Below are positions 17,725-26,092 of a stretch of 36,592 nucleotides of DNA, in pieces. The position numbers were made by a program, and so were the translations under genes. The DNA lies in contig NZ_HG424516.1 in assembly GCF_000336385.2 (NCBI RefSeq), positions 94,570 through 131,161 on the forward strand, read 5' to 3'. Every line of letters starts with the position of its first letter. Position 1 is the first letter of the stretch. The notes beneath the pieces were generated by a model. That model searched no databases, had not been told where the DNA came from, and saw nothing but the letters and a program-made list of their open reading frames with translations. This DNA comes from Lysobacter antibioticus HS124. Its GTDB lineage: Bacteria; Pseudomonadota; Gammaproteobacteria; Xanthomonadales; Xanthomonadaceae.

Positions 17725-18021
17725 ATGCCCCTGCTTCGATTGCGAATCACCGGCAACGAGGACGATGCCCGCGCGATCGGCAACCTGTTGTCCAGCCTCG
17801 ATGGCATCGAACACGTCGAAGAGGTCGCCGACCTGATGCCGCACATGGACGATGCCGATTCCAGTTCCGCCGGCCTGCCCGACGACGCCGGGCCCGGCAT
17901 CCACGAGATCGAGATCGACGCACCCAACGCCCATGCCGCGGCGCGCGTGCGCGAGGCGGTGGAGGCGCTGGCCTTCGACCTCGACGTGCTGGTCGAATTC
18001 GAACACGACGAGGCGCGCTGA
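17725..18021 (+). CDS. Small acidic protein, unknown function
   Basis: Encodes 98 residues and starts after GAGG at about 9-base spacing. It is strongly acidic (Asp/Glu-rich throughout) with a beta-alpha-beta layout repeated twice: LLRLRITG, DDARAIGNLLSSL, VEEVADLM, then HEIEIDAP, AHAAARVREAVEAL, FDLDVLVEFEHD. This pattern suggests a ferredoxin-like (ACT/HMA-type) small fold, but there is no metal-binding CxxC and no known family match was recognised. Its stop codon lies inside the first palindrome of the 38-bp repeat array. Confidence 0.65.
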   Translation: MPLLRLRITGNEDDARAIGNLLSSLDGIEHVEEVADLMPHMDDADSSSAGLPDDAGPGIHEIEIDAPNAHAAARVREAVEALAFDLDVLVEFEHDEAR

Positions 18022-18120
18022 TCCGCTGCGCAGCAGCGGATCGGCTGTTACGAGGGATGCCTGCTGCGCAGCAGCGGATCGGCCGTCGCGAGTGACGCCC
18101 GCTGCGCAGCAGCGGATCGG
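18020..18120. repeat. Tandem palindromic 38-bp repeat, three copies
   Basis: The 20-base core GCTGCGCAGCAGCGGATCGG occurs exactly at 18025, 18063 and 18101, so the period is precisely 38. The 18-base spacers between cores are related (about 12 of 18 identical). In copy one, GATCCGCTGC and GCAGCGGATC form a 10-bp stem with a GCA loop, and copy three keeps a 7-bp version. The stop codon of the upstream gene is part of copy one. Confidence 0.9.
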
Positions 18121-18263
18121 GTCCGTGCGAGGCGAACATTCGCGCCGGACGGCGCGCGTGATGCGGCTCGTCTCGCCTACTCGCCGTGCGGCGACGAACG
18201 ATGCGGCTCCAGACCCGTCGCTGCCTCGCAACGACGGGCCGGCATGCACGCCGCGGCGCGCCG

Positions 18264-19112
18264 TCAGCCGCCGCGGGCCTGCCGGCGCTTGCGCAGATAG
18301 CGGCGCAACAGCCACAACAGCGGCAGCAGCGCCAGGGTCAGCGGCAGCAACACCGCAATGGCGCGGATCAGAAACGCGACCACCGCCGCCACGATGCCTC
18401 CGAAATCGCGGAACGCTTCGCCGATTTCGCTGCGGCTGGCCTGGCTTCGGGTGGTTTCGAAATCGAAGGTGACCAGCTGGGTCGAGATCCGCCGCTGCTG
18501 CTGCGCCGCTTCCTGCTGCGCCGCCTGCAACTGCGCCTCGAGCTCGGCGATGCGGCTGGACAGGGTCAACACGTCGGCGATCTTGAGGTCCTGGCGCTGC
18601 TGGAATTCCAACAGCCGCGCATGCTCCTTCTGCAACCGATCGCGCAGCATGGCGTTGTCGCGCACCGCCGTGGCCAGGTCGTCGGCCTGGATACTGCGGT
18701 CGCCGATTTCCTCGCCCTTGCCGGCCAGCGCCACCAGCGGTTCGACCCCGGCCGGCACGACCCGCACCTGCAGCATCGCGCTGGGGAAATCGCCGCCGCT
18801 CTGGCTCATCTCCAACACGGCGCAGGCGCCGAACTTGCCCGCGTTGCACGCGGCCTGCACCGCCTGCGCCTGGGTCGCGATGCGCTCGCCGGGCAGGCGC
18901 ACCTGCACCCGATGTTCGTAGGCCAGCAGCACGCCGAGGTCGGCCTTGTCGGCGCTGCCGCCTTCCGCCGGCGGCGCCGCCGGCGCGGCGACCGATGCGG
19001 CGGCGCCGTCGGCGGCCGCCTCGCTGTTGTGTTTGGCGCAGCCCGCCGCGCCCGCCAAGGTCCCTGCCACCAGCGCGGCGGCCAACAGCCGCTTCGCGAA
19101 TCCATACGCCAT
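18264..19112 (-). CDS. DUF4349 domain lipoprotein
   Basis: Encodes 282 residues. The start at 19112 is preceded by AAGGAGA. A lipobox ends at Cys25 (A-A-G-C), so it is lipid-anchored. The layout matches DUF4349: an N-terminal beta region (LAYEHRVQVRLPGERI... FGACAVLEMSQSGG... AMLQVRVVPAGVEPLVA), a central coiled coil rich in Gln/Glu/Leu (NAMLRDRLQKEHARLLEFQQ, LSSRIAELEAQLQAAQQEAAQQQ), and a C-terminal transmembrane segment (about 240-270) followed by a basic tail RRYLRKRRQARGG. The double anchor (lipid plus helix) is usual for the family. Function is unknown; envelope stress or membrane organisation is a guess. Confidence 0.88.
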   Translation of the reverse strand: MAYGFAKRLLAAALVAGTLAGAAGCAKHNSEAAADGAAASVAAPAAPPAEGGSADKADLGVLLAYEHRVQVRLPGERIATQAQAVQAACNAGKFGACAVLEMSQSGGDFPSAMLQVRVVPAGVEPLVALAGKGEEIGDRSIQADDLATAVRDNAMLRDRLQKEHARLLEFQQRQDLKIADVLTLSSRIAELEAQLQAAQQEAAQQQRRISTQLVTFDFETTRSQASRSEIGEAFRDFGGIVAAVVAFLIRAIAVLLPLTLALLPLLWLLRRYLRKRRQARGG

Positions 19113-19425
19113 ATCCGTTCTCCTTGCCTTTGTCCGTGATCCGTTCGGCCCCGGCACTATGCCATCGCCGCCGGCGGACGCGGGCTCGCCCGACGCCGCC
19201 GTTGTCGTGGATACATCAACGCAGGCCGAAGCGGAACGGGGTTGGGACGCTGCGCTGGATCTTCCCGCGGCCATGCCCGCGCAGTCGGGGCTCCAGAGAC
19301 TTCATGGCGATGCCTGGACGAAACACCGCAGCTCGGCTGCGCGGGCACGACGAGTCGCGACGGGACGCAGGGGGTTAAGCGGCTTTCCCCCTGCATCCCG
19401 GTGTCCGCGGCTCGCCGCGCAGGCT
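19113..19425. other. 313-base gap with two inverted repeats, no supported gene
   Basis: Holds TGCCCGCGCAG (19274-19284) mirrored exactly by CTGCGCGGGCA (19337-19347), and GCAGGGGG (19367-19374) mirrored by CCCCCTGC (19387-19394). The second lies about 30 bases after the receptor stop on the minus strand and could act as its terminator, although no U-tract follows. A 66-residue reading frame at 19242-19442 was rejected. Confidence 0.5.
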
Positions 19426-22077
19426 TCAGAACTTGTGCTTGAACCCCACCGTCACGAACCGTCCCAGCGCGTCGTACTGGCTGATGTCGTACGGCAGCGC
19501 GCCGCCGGCCGGGTCGAACGGCGGGTCCTTGTCGGCCAGGTTCTGCACCGACAGATACACCGTGGTGTCGCGCAGGCCCTCGTAGCCCAGGTACAGGTCG
19601 AACTGGTGGTGGTCGTCGACCTCGCCGTCCAGGCCGGGGTTGCTGCGCGCGTCCACCACCTGCTGGCGATAGCCGCCGATGTAGCGCCACGACAACTGCG
19701 CGGTCCAGTCGCCGCGGCCGTAGTTCAGCGAGGTGATGCCGCGCCACTTGGGCAGCGCGCCGAAACGGTTGCCGCCGGCGCCTTCCAGCGCCCCCTGCCC
19801 GGCCACCTGCGGCTGCTCGTAGCTGAGCAGGCGGGTCCACGCGCCGTCCAGAGTCCAGGCCGCATCGCCGGCGCGCCAGACCTTGCGGCCTTCGATGTCG
19901 AAACCGGTGGTGGTCAGGGTGCCTTGGTTGGCGTAGCGGTTCTCGACCAGTTGCAGACGGCCCTGGGCGTCGCGGGTGATCCGGCCGGGGTTGAGCTGCG
20001 GATTGGAGACCACGTACTGCACGCTGTCCGGCGCGATCAGATCGTCCTGGCGGATCCGGTACAGGTCCACGCCGAGGCTGGTATCGGCATCCGGCGACCA
20101 CAGCAGGCCCAGATTGATGTTGCTGGAACGCTCGGCCTTCAGGTCCGGATTGCCGGCGCGCAGGATGGTCACCCCGCGCGAGGCGCCGGGCTGCACCGGA
20201 TCGAAGGGATCGATCACGCTGCCGTAGCTGATCGTGGTGCTCTGGGCGATTTCCGGCAGCGACGGCGCGCGGAACCCGCGCGAGGCGTTGAAGCGCACCA
20301 GGACATCGTCGCCGACCTGCCAACGCAGGCCGAGCTTGGGCGAGAACGCGCTGCCGAAGTCGCTGTAGTGGTCGCCGCGGCCGGCCAACTGCACCTCCAA
20401 CGACTGCCAAGGCTTGAGGCTGAGTTCGAAGAACGCCGCCGAGACCCGGCGGTCGCCGTCGATCAGGTTGATCGCCGGGCGCAGTTCGGTGCCCGACAAC
20501 ACCTGCGGGCTGGTGCGCGCGTCCTGGGCCTCGTTGCGGAACTCCACGCCGGCGGCGACGCCGACGTCGCCGGCGCGCCACTGCAACGGGAAGCCGGAGA
20601 TCTTGCCGTTGAGCGTGCTCAGACGGTAGGTGCCCGGACGCCGGGTCGACAGGCGCAGCGCCTCCAGCGCGCCCGGAGTGCGCGCGGGGTCGAGGAAGTC
20701 GTAGCTGCCGTCGCGCAAAACCCGCTCGAACGCATAGCGGTTGAGGAAGTTGCGCACGTACTCGTGCTGGCGGCTTTCCGAATGGCTGGCGGCGACGTCC
20801 CAGTCCCAGGTCTCACCCTTGCCGCGCAGGCCGACCAGCACCCGCGAGAACTCGGACTCGTTGATCTTGTAGCGCGCGCCGAGGTCCAGGAAGGAATACT
20901 CGAACGGCGTCGGCGTCGCATACGGATTGTTCGGATGGCCGACCGGCAACACCGCCGGGATGTCGACCAGGCGGCCGGTGCTGCGGTCGTAGGCGCGCAG
21001 GCCGGCGCCCACCGTCATCGGCGCGCTGAAGTAGGTACCGTTGTGGCTGGTGCTGTACAGCGCCTCGGCGAAGCCTTGCAGCGAATCGTTGAACCACACG
21101 TCGCCGGCGAGCAGCGCCTGGTAGCGCTCCACATCCGGCACCAGGGTGCGGAACGGCTGGGTATTGAAGGCGCAGGCGTTGCCCGGCAGCGGGCTGCCGA
21201 AGTCGCTGTACGGCCGCGACTGGGTACCGGACTGGCACGGGAACGCGACCGGCGCGCGCGGGTTGCGCAGGTACGCACCGCCCTGGGTCGACCAGCCGGC
21301 CAGGCGCCCGCCGGGTTGATCGCGGTAGTCGCCGTCGCGGGTCAGGTCGCGTTCGTCGGCATCGAGCCGGCCGCGCTGGAACACGTCGAGGCTGAAACGC
21401 AGGCTGTAGCGGTCGGTCGCCGGATCGCCATGGCCGGCGCGCAGGCCGATGCGGTGCTGATCGATACCGCCTTCGGTGGCCGCGCCGTAAGCCGCGTCGA
21501 CTTCGATGCCTTCGATCTTGCGGCGCAGGATCAGATTGACCACGCCGGCGATGGCATCGGAGCCATACAGCGCCGAGGCGCCGTCCTTGAGGATTTCCAC
21601 CCGCTCGATCGCGCCCAACGGCAACGCGTTGAGGTCGACGAAATTGTCCTGGGTGTTCTGGGCGAAACCGTAGGACGCGACGCGATAGCCGTTGACCAGC
21701 ACCAGGGTGTTCTTCTGGCTCAGGCCGCGCAGCGACACGCCGGCCGAACCGTTGGCGAAGCTGCCGGTGTACTGCTCGTTGAAGCTGTTGCCGCTGTTGA
21801 CGGTCAGGCTGCGCAGCAGGTCGGAGACGGTGACCTTGCCGCTCTTCTCGATCTGCGCGCGGTCCAGCACCAGCACCGGATTGACCCCGGCCTCGTCGCT
21901 GCGCTTGAGGTTGGACCCGGTGACCTGGACCGCGTCCAGGGTCACGCCGGGTTCGGCATCCGGTTGCGGCGCGGCCTCCGCGGCCAGGGCCAGCGGCGCG
22001 GCCAGCGCCAGGGACAGCGCGAGGGCGAGTCGTCGGTAACGCACGCCGGCGCGGGAAGCATCGAAAACGAAAGACAT
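19426..22077 (-). CDS. TonB-dependent outer-membrane receptor
   Basis: Encodes 883 residues. The signal peptide ends near ALA-AE (residue 33); the mature end has a TonB-box-like VTLDAVQVTG (45-54). The plug domain covers about 62-175 (LVLDRAQIEKSGKVTVSDLL, SLRGLSQKNTLVLVNGYR, AIERVEILKDGASALYGSDAIAGVVNLILRR). The rest is a beta-barrel with alternating aromatic strands and extracellular loops, ending in the expected aromatic C-terminus (VGFKHKF). The usual barrel late signature GFRAPSLPEI and SSNINLGLLW are present. It imports a ligand that cannot be told from sequence: no siderophore, vitamin B12 or glycan genes are adjacent. The start follows CAGGAA. Candidate promoter at 22651-22679. Confidence 0.93.
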   Translation of the reverse strand: MSFVFDASRAGVRYRRLALALSLALAAPLALAAEAAPQPDAEPGVTLDAVQVTGSNLKRSDEAGVNPVLVLDRAQIEKSGKVTVSDLLRSLTVNSGNSFNEQYTGSFANGSAGVSLRGLSQKNTLVLVNGYRVASYGFAQNTQDNFVDLNALPLGAIERVEILKDGASALYGSDAIAGVVNLILRRKIEGIEVDAAYGAATEGGIDQHRIGLRAGHGDPATDRYSLRFSLDVFQRGRLDADERDLTRDGDYRDQPGGRLAGWSTQGGAYLRNPRAPVAFPCQSGTQSRPYSDFGSPLPGNACAFNTQPFRTLVPDVERYQALLAGDVWFNDSLQGFAEALYSTSHNGTYFSAPMTVGAGLRAYDRSTGRLVDIPAVLPVGHPNNPYATPTPFEYSFLDLGARYKINESEFSRVLVGLRGKGETWDWDVAASHSESRQHEYVRNFLNRYAFERVLRDGSYDFLDPARTPGALEALRLSTRRPGTYRLSTLNGKISGFPLQWRAGDVGVAAGVEFRNEAQDARTSPQVLSGTELRPAINLIDGDRRVSAAFFELSLKPWQSLEVQLAGRGDHYSDFGSAFSPKLGLRWQVGDDVLVRFNASRGFRAPSLPEIAQSTTISYGSVIDPFDPVQPGASRGVTILRAGNPDLKAERSSNINLGLLWSPDADTSLGVDLYRIRQDDLIAPDSVQYVVSNPQLNPGRITRDAQGRLQLVENRYANQGTLTTTGFDIEGRKVWRAGDAAWTLDGAWTRLLSYEQPQVAGQGALEGAGGNRFGALPKWRGITSLNYGRGDWTAQLSWRYIGGYRQQVVDARSNPGLDGEVDDHHQFDLYLGYEGLRDTTVYLSVQNLADKDPPFDPAGGALPYDISQYDALGRFVTVGFKHKF

Positions 22078-22650
22078 GGGCGGATTCCTGAGTCGAAGGG
22101 AAGAGGCGAAACGAAGGCGAACAAAGGCCCGACCGGAACGGCGTGCAGCCGTCCGCGCTGCGCGGTGCGCAGCGGGGTCACGTTGGGGAGGGGGACGACG
22201 CGATGCGGAGCGACCGCAAGACCGCGCACCGTTCCGGAGCGGGCGAAATCGGCGGCAGGTTCAGCCCGTCAGGGCATCACCCGCCGACTACAGATCTGAC
22301 CCAGACACGCCCGACCAAAACGCGTTTGACCAAGGCACGCAGGAGGGATGCGCAGATGCCGCGTGCGGGGCGCAAACCAGGCGGCGGATGCTGACGGCGA
22401 AGGCGGAAGACGAAACTCGGCGGACATGAGGCGAACGAACCAGGACGACGACCGGGGGCGCGAACACCGCTGCGCGCAGCAGCCGGGTCGCTGACGAAGG
22501 AAGGGACGGGCCGCGTATCAACAGCGACACATCGAGCGACGACACGCGCGCATTCGGCGCGGTGCGGCGTTCGGTCGGCGGGTCGGGGCGGCTGCGTTCA
22601 CGGGAGCGGTCTGCGTGGGATTCGAATGTCGCCGCGGCGGCGGCGAGAGA

Positions 22651-22679
22651 TATGTTGCATCGCGATAAAGCGACGTCAA
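22651..22679 (-). promoter_or_regulatory. Candidate sigma-70 promoter for the receptor gene
   Basis: On the minus strand TTGACG (22674-22679) is followed 17 bases later by AACATA (22651-22656), within the most A/T-rich part of this region. The receptor start is about 570 bases downstream. Confidence 0.4.
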
Positions 22680-22773
22680 ACCGCACCACGCCGGAATGGG
22701 CGATTTTTTCGCCACGTCGGGCCGCCGCCGGCCGCTCGCAGCCAGCGCCCTGGCCGGCGACGCCGCGCGAGCC

Positions 22774-22833
22774 GTGCCGCTACGGAGTGCGGAAAGCCCC
22801 GCCGTTGCGGGCTTTCGGCGGGCGGGACGGCAC
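22774..22833. other. Structured inverted-repeat region
   Basis: GTGCCG (22774-22779) pairs with CGGCAC (22828-22833), enclosing GAAAGCCC (22792-22799) paired with GGGCTTTC (22809-22816). This could be a terminator-like or RNA-structured element. No T-tract follows on either strand. Confidence 0.35.
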
Positions 22834-23163
22834 GTGAACCATGGCCGCGAGCACCGCATGTAGACATTACCGATGCTCATGACGCCGCCGCCGGCAATGA
22901 CGCCGAAACCCGACTCCGGGCACGGTAAGTGCGCCGGGAGCGTCGTTCCGCCGCATGCCGACCCGGGCGACCGGCCGTGCCGGAGTCGGCCGCCGCCGGT
23001 GCCGACGACGCCGCCCGCGCATGCCTCGCGCGCCCCATCGCCATGGAGAGGCGGCCAGACCAGCGCCGCGGGAGGCCGCGCCCCCACGAATGACCCATGC
23101 GAGGGCCGGCGGCTTGGCCTATCCTCCGCGCATCGCGGCGACCGCCGCCTGCCACGACCCGAT

Positions 23164-25044
23164 ATGGACATGCGTCTGCGCCCCTCCCCCACCCCGTTCG
23201 CCTCCGCCCCGCGTCCGCTCGCGTTCGGCCTGCTCGCACCGGCCCTGCTCGCCCTGGCCCTGTCCGGCTGCGGTCCGCGCGACACCGCCGAGCCCGCGGC
23301 CGGCACCGCCCCGGCGGCCGCGATCGCCAAGGCCGGCGCTTCCGACCCGGCCGCCGACACCGCCTTCGCCGCGCTGTCCAAGCGCTGGCTGGACGAGGTC
23401 ATGCGGCTCAACCCGGTCAGCGCCACCCAGATCGGCGACCACCGATTCGACAGCGAGGTCGACGATCTCAGCGCCGCCGGCCGCCAGCGCCAGCTCGACT
23501 TCAACCGCAAGCTGCTGGCCGAGCTGGACGCCATCGACGCCGCCAAGCTGTCGCGCGAGAACCAGGTCGACGCGGCGATCCTGCGCAACCGTCTGGAATC
23601 GGAAGTGTGGTCGCTGCAGACCCTGCAGAGCTGGGCCTGGGACCCGATGATCTACAACGGCCTGGCCGGCGATGCGATCTACAACCTGATGGCGCGCGAG
23701 TTCGCGCCGATGCCGCAGCGGTTGAAGTCGGCGACCGCGCGCATGGAGAAGATCCCGCAGATCTTCGCCCAGGCCCGCGCCAACCTCGACCCGGCGCGGG
23801 TGCCGAAGATCCACGCCGAGACCGTGTCCAAGCAGAACGCGGGCGTGCTCAGCCTGATCGACACCTTCATCGCACCCAACGCCGGCCAGCTCAAGGGCGC
23901 CGAGCGCAAACGCCTGGACGCGGCGGTCGCCGGGCTGCGCAAGGCGGTGGCCGAACAGCAGGACTGGCTCGACAAGACCCTGGTGCCGAACGCCAAGGGC
24001 AATTTCCGCATCGGCCAGACCCTGTACGACGAAAAGCTGAAGTTCTCGCTCAACGCCTCGCTGTCGCGCGCCGAGATCAAGCAGCGCGCCCAGGCCGAAC
24101 TGGCGCGGGTGCGCGAGGAGATGTACGCCATCGCCCAGCGCGAGCTCAAGGACAAGCCCGGCGCGCCCGCGCTGCCGGACAAGCCGACGCCCGAGCAGCA
24201 GCAGAAGGCGATCGAGGCGGCGCTGGAACTGGCCTACGCCGACAAGCCGGCGCGCGACAAGGTGGTCGACTTCGCCAAGCAGACCACCGCCGACGCCACC
24301 GCCTTCACCCGCGCCAAGAACCTGGTCACCGTGCCGGACGCGCCGGTCAAGATCATCCTGATGCCGGAGTTCCAGCGCGGCGTGGCGCTGGCGTACTGCG
24401 ACTCGCCGGGCCCGCTCGACAAGGGCCTGGACACCTATTACGCGATCTCGCCGATTCCCGACGACTGGAACGCGCAGCAGGTCGACTCGTTCCTGCGCGA
24501 GTACAACTCGCGCATGGTCCACCTGCTGTCGATCCACGAAGCGATGCCGGGCCACTACCTGGAAGGCGCGCACTCGGCCAAGGCGCCCTCGACCCTGCGC
24601 GCGGTGCTGCGTTCGGGCGTGTTCGCCGAAGGCTGGGCGGTCTACACCGAGGACATGATGGCCGACGCCGGCTACCTGGACGGCGACCCGCTGTTCCGCC
24701 TGGTCCAGCTCAAGTTCTACCTGCGCAGCATCGGCAACGCCATCCTCGACCAGGGCGTGCAAGTCGAGGACTGGAGCCGCGAGCAGGCGATGGAATTCAT
24801 GACCCGGCAAACCTTCCAGCAGGAACGCGAGGCGGCCGGCAAATGGGTGCGCGCGCAGCTGACCTCGGCCCAGCTGCCGACCTACTTCGTCGGCGCGCAG
24901 GAGCACTTCGACATGCGCAAGGCGGTGCAGGCCAAGCTCGGCGACAAGTTCGAGCAGAAGGCCTATCACGACCAGGTGCTGTCCTACGGCGCGCCGCCGG
25001 TGCGCTTCGTGCGCCAGCTGATGCTGGACGAACCGATCCGCTGA
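23164..25044 (+). CDS. DUF885 lipoprotein, probable metallopeptidase
   Basis: Encodes 626 residues from the ATG at 23164 (a second ATG at 23170 is equally possible). A reading from 22873 adds sequence without family character. The signal ends in a lipobox L-S-G-C with Cys36. The DUF885 hallmarks are visible: HEAMPGH (residues 458-464) and EGWAVYTED (489-497), which resemble an HExxxGH...E zinc site, plus YYAISPIPDDW and a late FVGAQEHFDMRKA. DUF885 proteins are widespread exported proteins in Lysobacter/Xanthomonas, thought to act as peptidases on the outer-membrane side. Its substrate is unknown. It is monocistronic as far as can be seen. Confidence 0.92.
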   Translation: MDMRLRPSPTPFASAPRPLAFGLLAPALLALALSGCGPRDTAEPAAGTAPAAAIAKAGASDPAADTAFAALSKRWLDEVMRLNPVSATQIGDHRFDSEVDDLSAAGRQRQLDFNRKLLAELDAIDAAKLSRENQVDAAILRNRLESEVWSLQTLQSWAWDPMIYNGLAGDAIYNLMAREFAPMPQRLKSATARMEKIPQIFAQARANLDPARVPKIHAETVSKQNAGVLSLIDTFIAPNAGQLKGAERKRLDAAVAGLRKAVAEQQDWLDKTLVPNAKGNFRIGQTLYDEKLKFSLNASLSRAEIKQRAQAELARVREEMYAIAQRELKDKPGAPALPDKPTPEQQQKAIEAALELAYADKPARDKVVDFAKQTTADATAFTRAKNLVTVPDAPVKIILMPEFQRGVALAYCDSPGPLDKGLDTYYAISPIPDDWNAQQVDSFLREYNSRMVHLLSIHEAMPGHYLEGAHSAKAPSTLRAVLRSGVFAEGWAVYTEDMMADAGYLDGDPLFRLVQLKFYLRSIGNAILDQGVQVEDWSREQAMEFMTRQTFQQEREAAGKWVRAQLTSAQLPTYFVGAQEHFDMRKAVQAKLGDKFEQKAYHDQVLSYGAPPVRFVRQLMLDEPIR

Positions 25045-25216
25045 ACCGGCGCCGTTCCATCCGCCGCCGCGCTTTGTGCCGGCGGCGATGGTTCCGGCGC
25101 GCCGCTTGCGCTAGCCTCCTAGCCGCCCCGCCGGGCGGCGCCGACGCACGGTCCGCGCCGCCGCCGCGGGCATGCTACCGTCGTGCCGAGAGGAAGGCCG
25201 CCCCGCGGCCGCTGCC

Positions 25217-26092
25217 ATGATCGCGAACCCGAACCCGCCCGCCGCCGACATCGCCGCCGAACCCGGCGCGGTACGGCGACAGGTACGCCGCCGGCGCGGC
25301 GATCGCTGCGAAGACGGCCTCGACGCAATCGCCGCCGAAGTGCCGGTGAGCCTGATCTACAACGACGCGCCGTTCGCGGTGATGATGGCCACCCCGGCCG
25401 ACCTGGAAGATTTCGCCCGCGGCTTCTCGCTCAGCGAAGCCATCGTCGCCGATCCCGCCGAGCTGCGTATCGAGGCCGTCGCCCACGGCCTGGACGGCGC
25501 GCAACTGCGCCTGCGCATTCCCGAGCCGCGCGCGCAGGCCCTGGCTCACCGCCGGCGCAGCCTGGAAGGACGCAGCGGCTGCGGCGTGTGCGGCAGCGAA
25601 AGCGTGGACGCGGTGTTGCGCACGCCGCCGCAGGTCGGCGCCGGCGCGGCGATCGCCGGTGCCGCCCTCGCCCGCGCCTTGCGCGAGCTGCGCGCGCAAC
25701 AGCCGCTCAATGCGCTGACCGGCGCCACCCACGCCGCGGCCTGGGCCGGACACGACGGCCGCGTCGCGCTGGTGCGCGAGGACGTCGGCCGGCACAACGC
25801 GCTGGACAAGCTGATCGGCGCCCTCGCCGCGGCCGGCGTCGATCCGTCGCAAGGCTTCGCCGTGGTCACCAGCCGCGCCAGCTACGAGATGGCGATGAAG
25901 GCCGCGCAAGCCGGCATTCCGCTGCTGGCGGCGATGTCGGCGCCGACCGCGCTGGCGATCGCCCTGGCCGACAGCGCGCGGCTGACCCTGATCGGCTTCG
26001 CCCGCGACGACGGCTATGCCGTCTACACCCATCCCCGGCGCCTGCTCGACGACGCGCGCGCCGATGCCGACGCCACCGGAACGCCGCCATGA
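25217..26092 (+). CDS. fdhD: Formate dehydrogenase accessory sulfurtransferase FdhD
   Basis: Encodes 291 residues from the ATG at 25217; an in-frame ATG at 25172 would add 15 poorly conserved residues. The conserved CxxC is present as SGCGVCGSES (Cys122 and Cys125). The nearby VREDVGRHNALDKLIGAL motif, SRASYEMAMKAAQAGIPLLAAMSAPTALAI and LIGFARDDGYAVYTHP are diagnostic. FdhD takes sulphur from a cysteine desulphurase (IscS) and hands it to the bis-MGD molybdenum cofactor, needed to activate FdhF-type enzymes. Its stop overlaps the ATG of the next gene by four bases, so it is translationally coupled to that enzyme. Confidence 0.95.
   Translation: MIANPNPPAADIAAEPGAVRRQVRRRRGDRCEDGLDAIAAEVPVSLIYNDAPFAVMMATPADLEDFARGFSLSEAIVADPAELRIEAVAHGLDGAQLRLRIPEPRAQALAHRRRSLEGRSGCGVCGSESVDAVLRTPPQVGAGAAIAGAALARALRELRAQQPLNALTGATHAAAWAGHDGRVALVREDVGRHNALDKLIGALAAAGVDPSQGFAVVTSRASYEMAMKAAQAGIPLLAAMSAPTALAIALADSARLTLIGFARDDGYAVYTHPRRLLDDARADADATGTPP

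Larger units (their letters stand above)
22078..23163. other. 1086-base intergenic region, promoter of receptor gene, no supported gene
   Basis: Between divergent receptor and DUF885 genes. Several overlapping frames cross it but show no ribosome-binding sites, conserved motifs or coherent codon use. It holds a TTGACG promoter candidate (minus), a structured hairpin region at 22774-22833 and a purine-rich stretch around 22400-22460. Leader sequence between the promoter and the receptor start would be about 570 bases. No known riboswitch consensus (for example a cobalamin box) was found. Confidence 0.6.

Noticed and set aside
18020-18120. Possible CRISPR array at the 38-bp repeats
   Set aside because: Only three units, spacers of 18 bases that resemble each other, and no cas genes.
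19242-19442. 66-residue frame in the gap after the receptor gene
   Set aside because: Sequence looks like a translated intergenic repeat (many Ser/Arg/Thr, no ribosome-binding site).
18946-22299. 1117-residue frame on the plus strand opposite the TonB-dependent receptor
   Set aside because: It is antisense to a receptor with clear domain structure, has Ala/Arg/Gln-rich composition typical of antisense GC-rich frames, and no recognisable motifs or ribosome-binding site.
22078-22650. Cobalamin or other known riboswitch upstream of the receptor
   Set aside because: No B12-box or other recognisable riboswitch core was found on the minus strand.
22288-22689. 133-residue frame on the minus strand in the receptor upstream region
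   Set aside because: No ribosome-binding site, no motif; overlaps the likely promoter.
23119-24969. 616-residue frame on the minus strand opposite the DUF885 gene
   Set aside because: Antisense shadow; composition Arg/His/Gln/Leu-rich with no motif.
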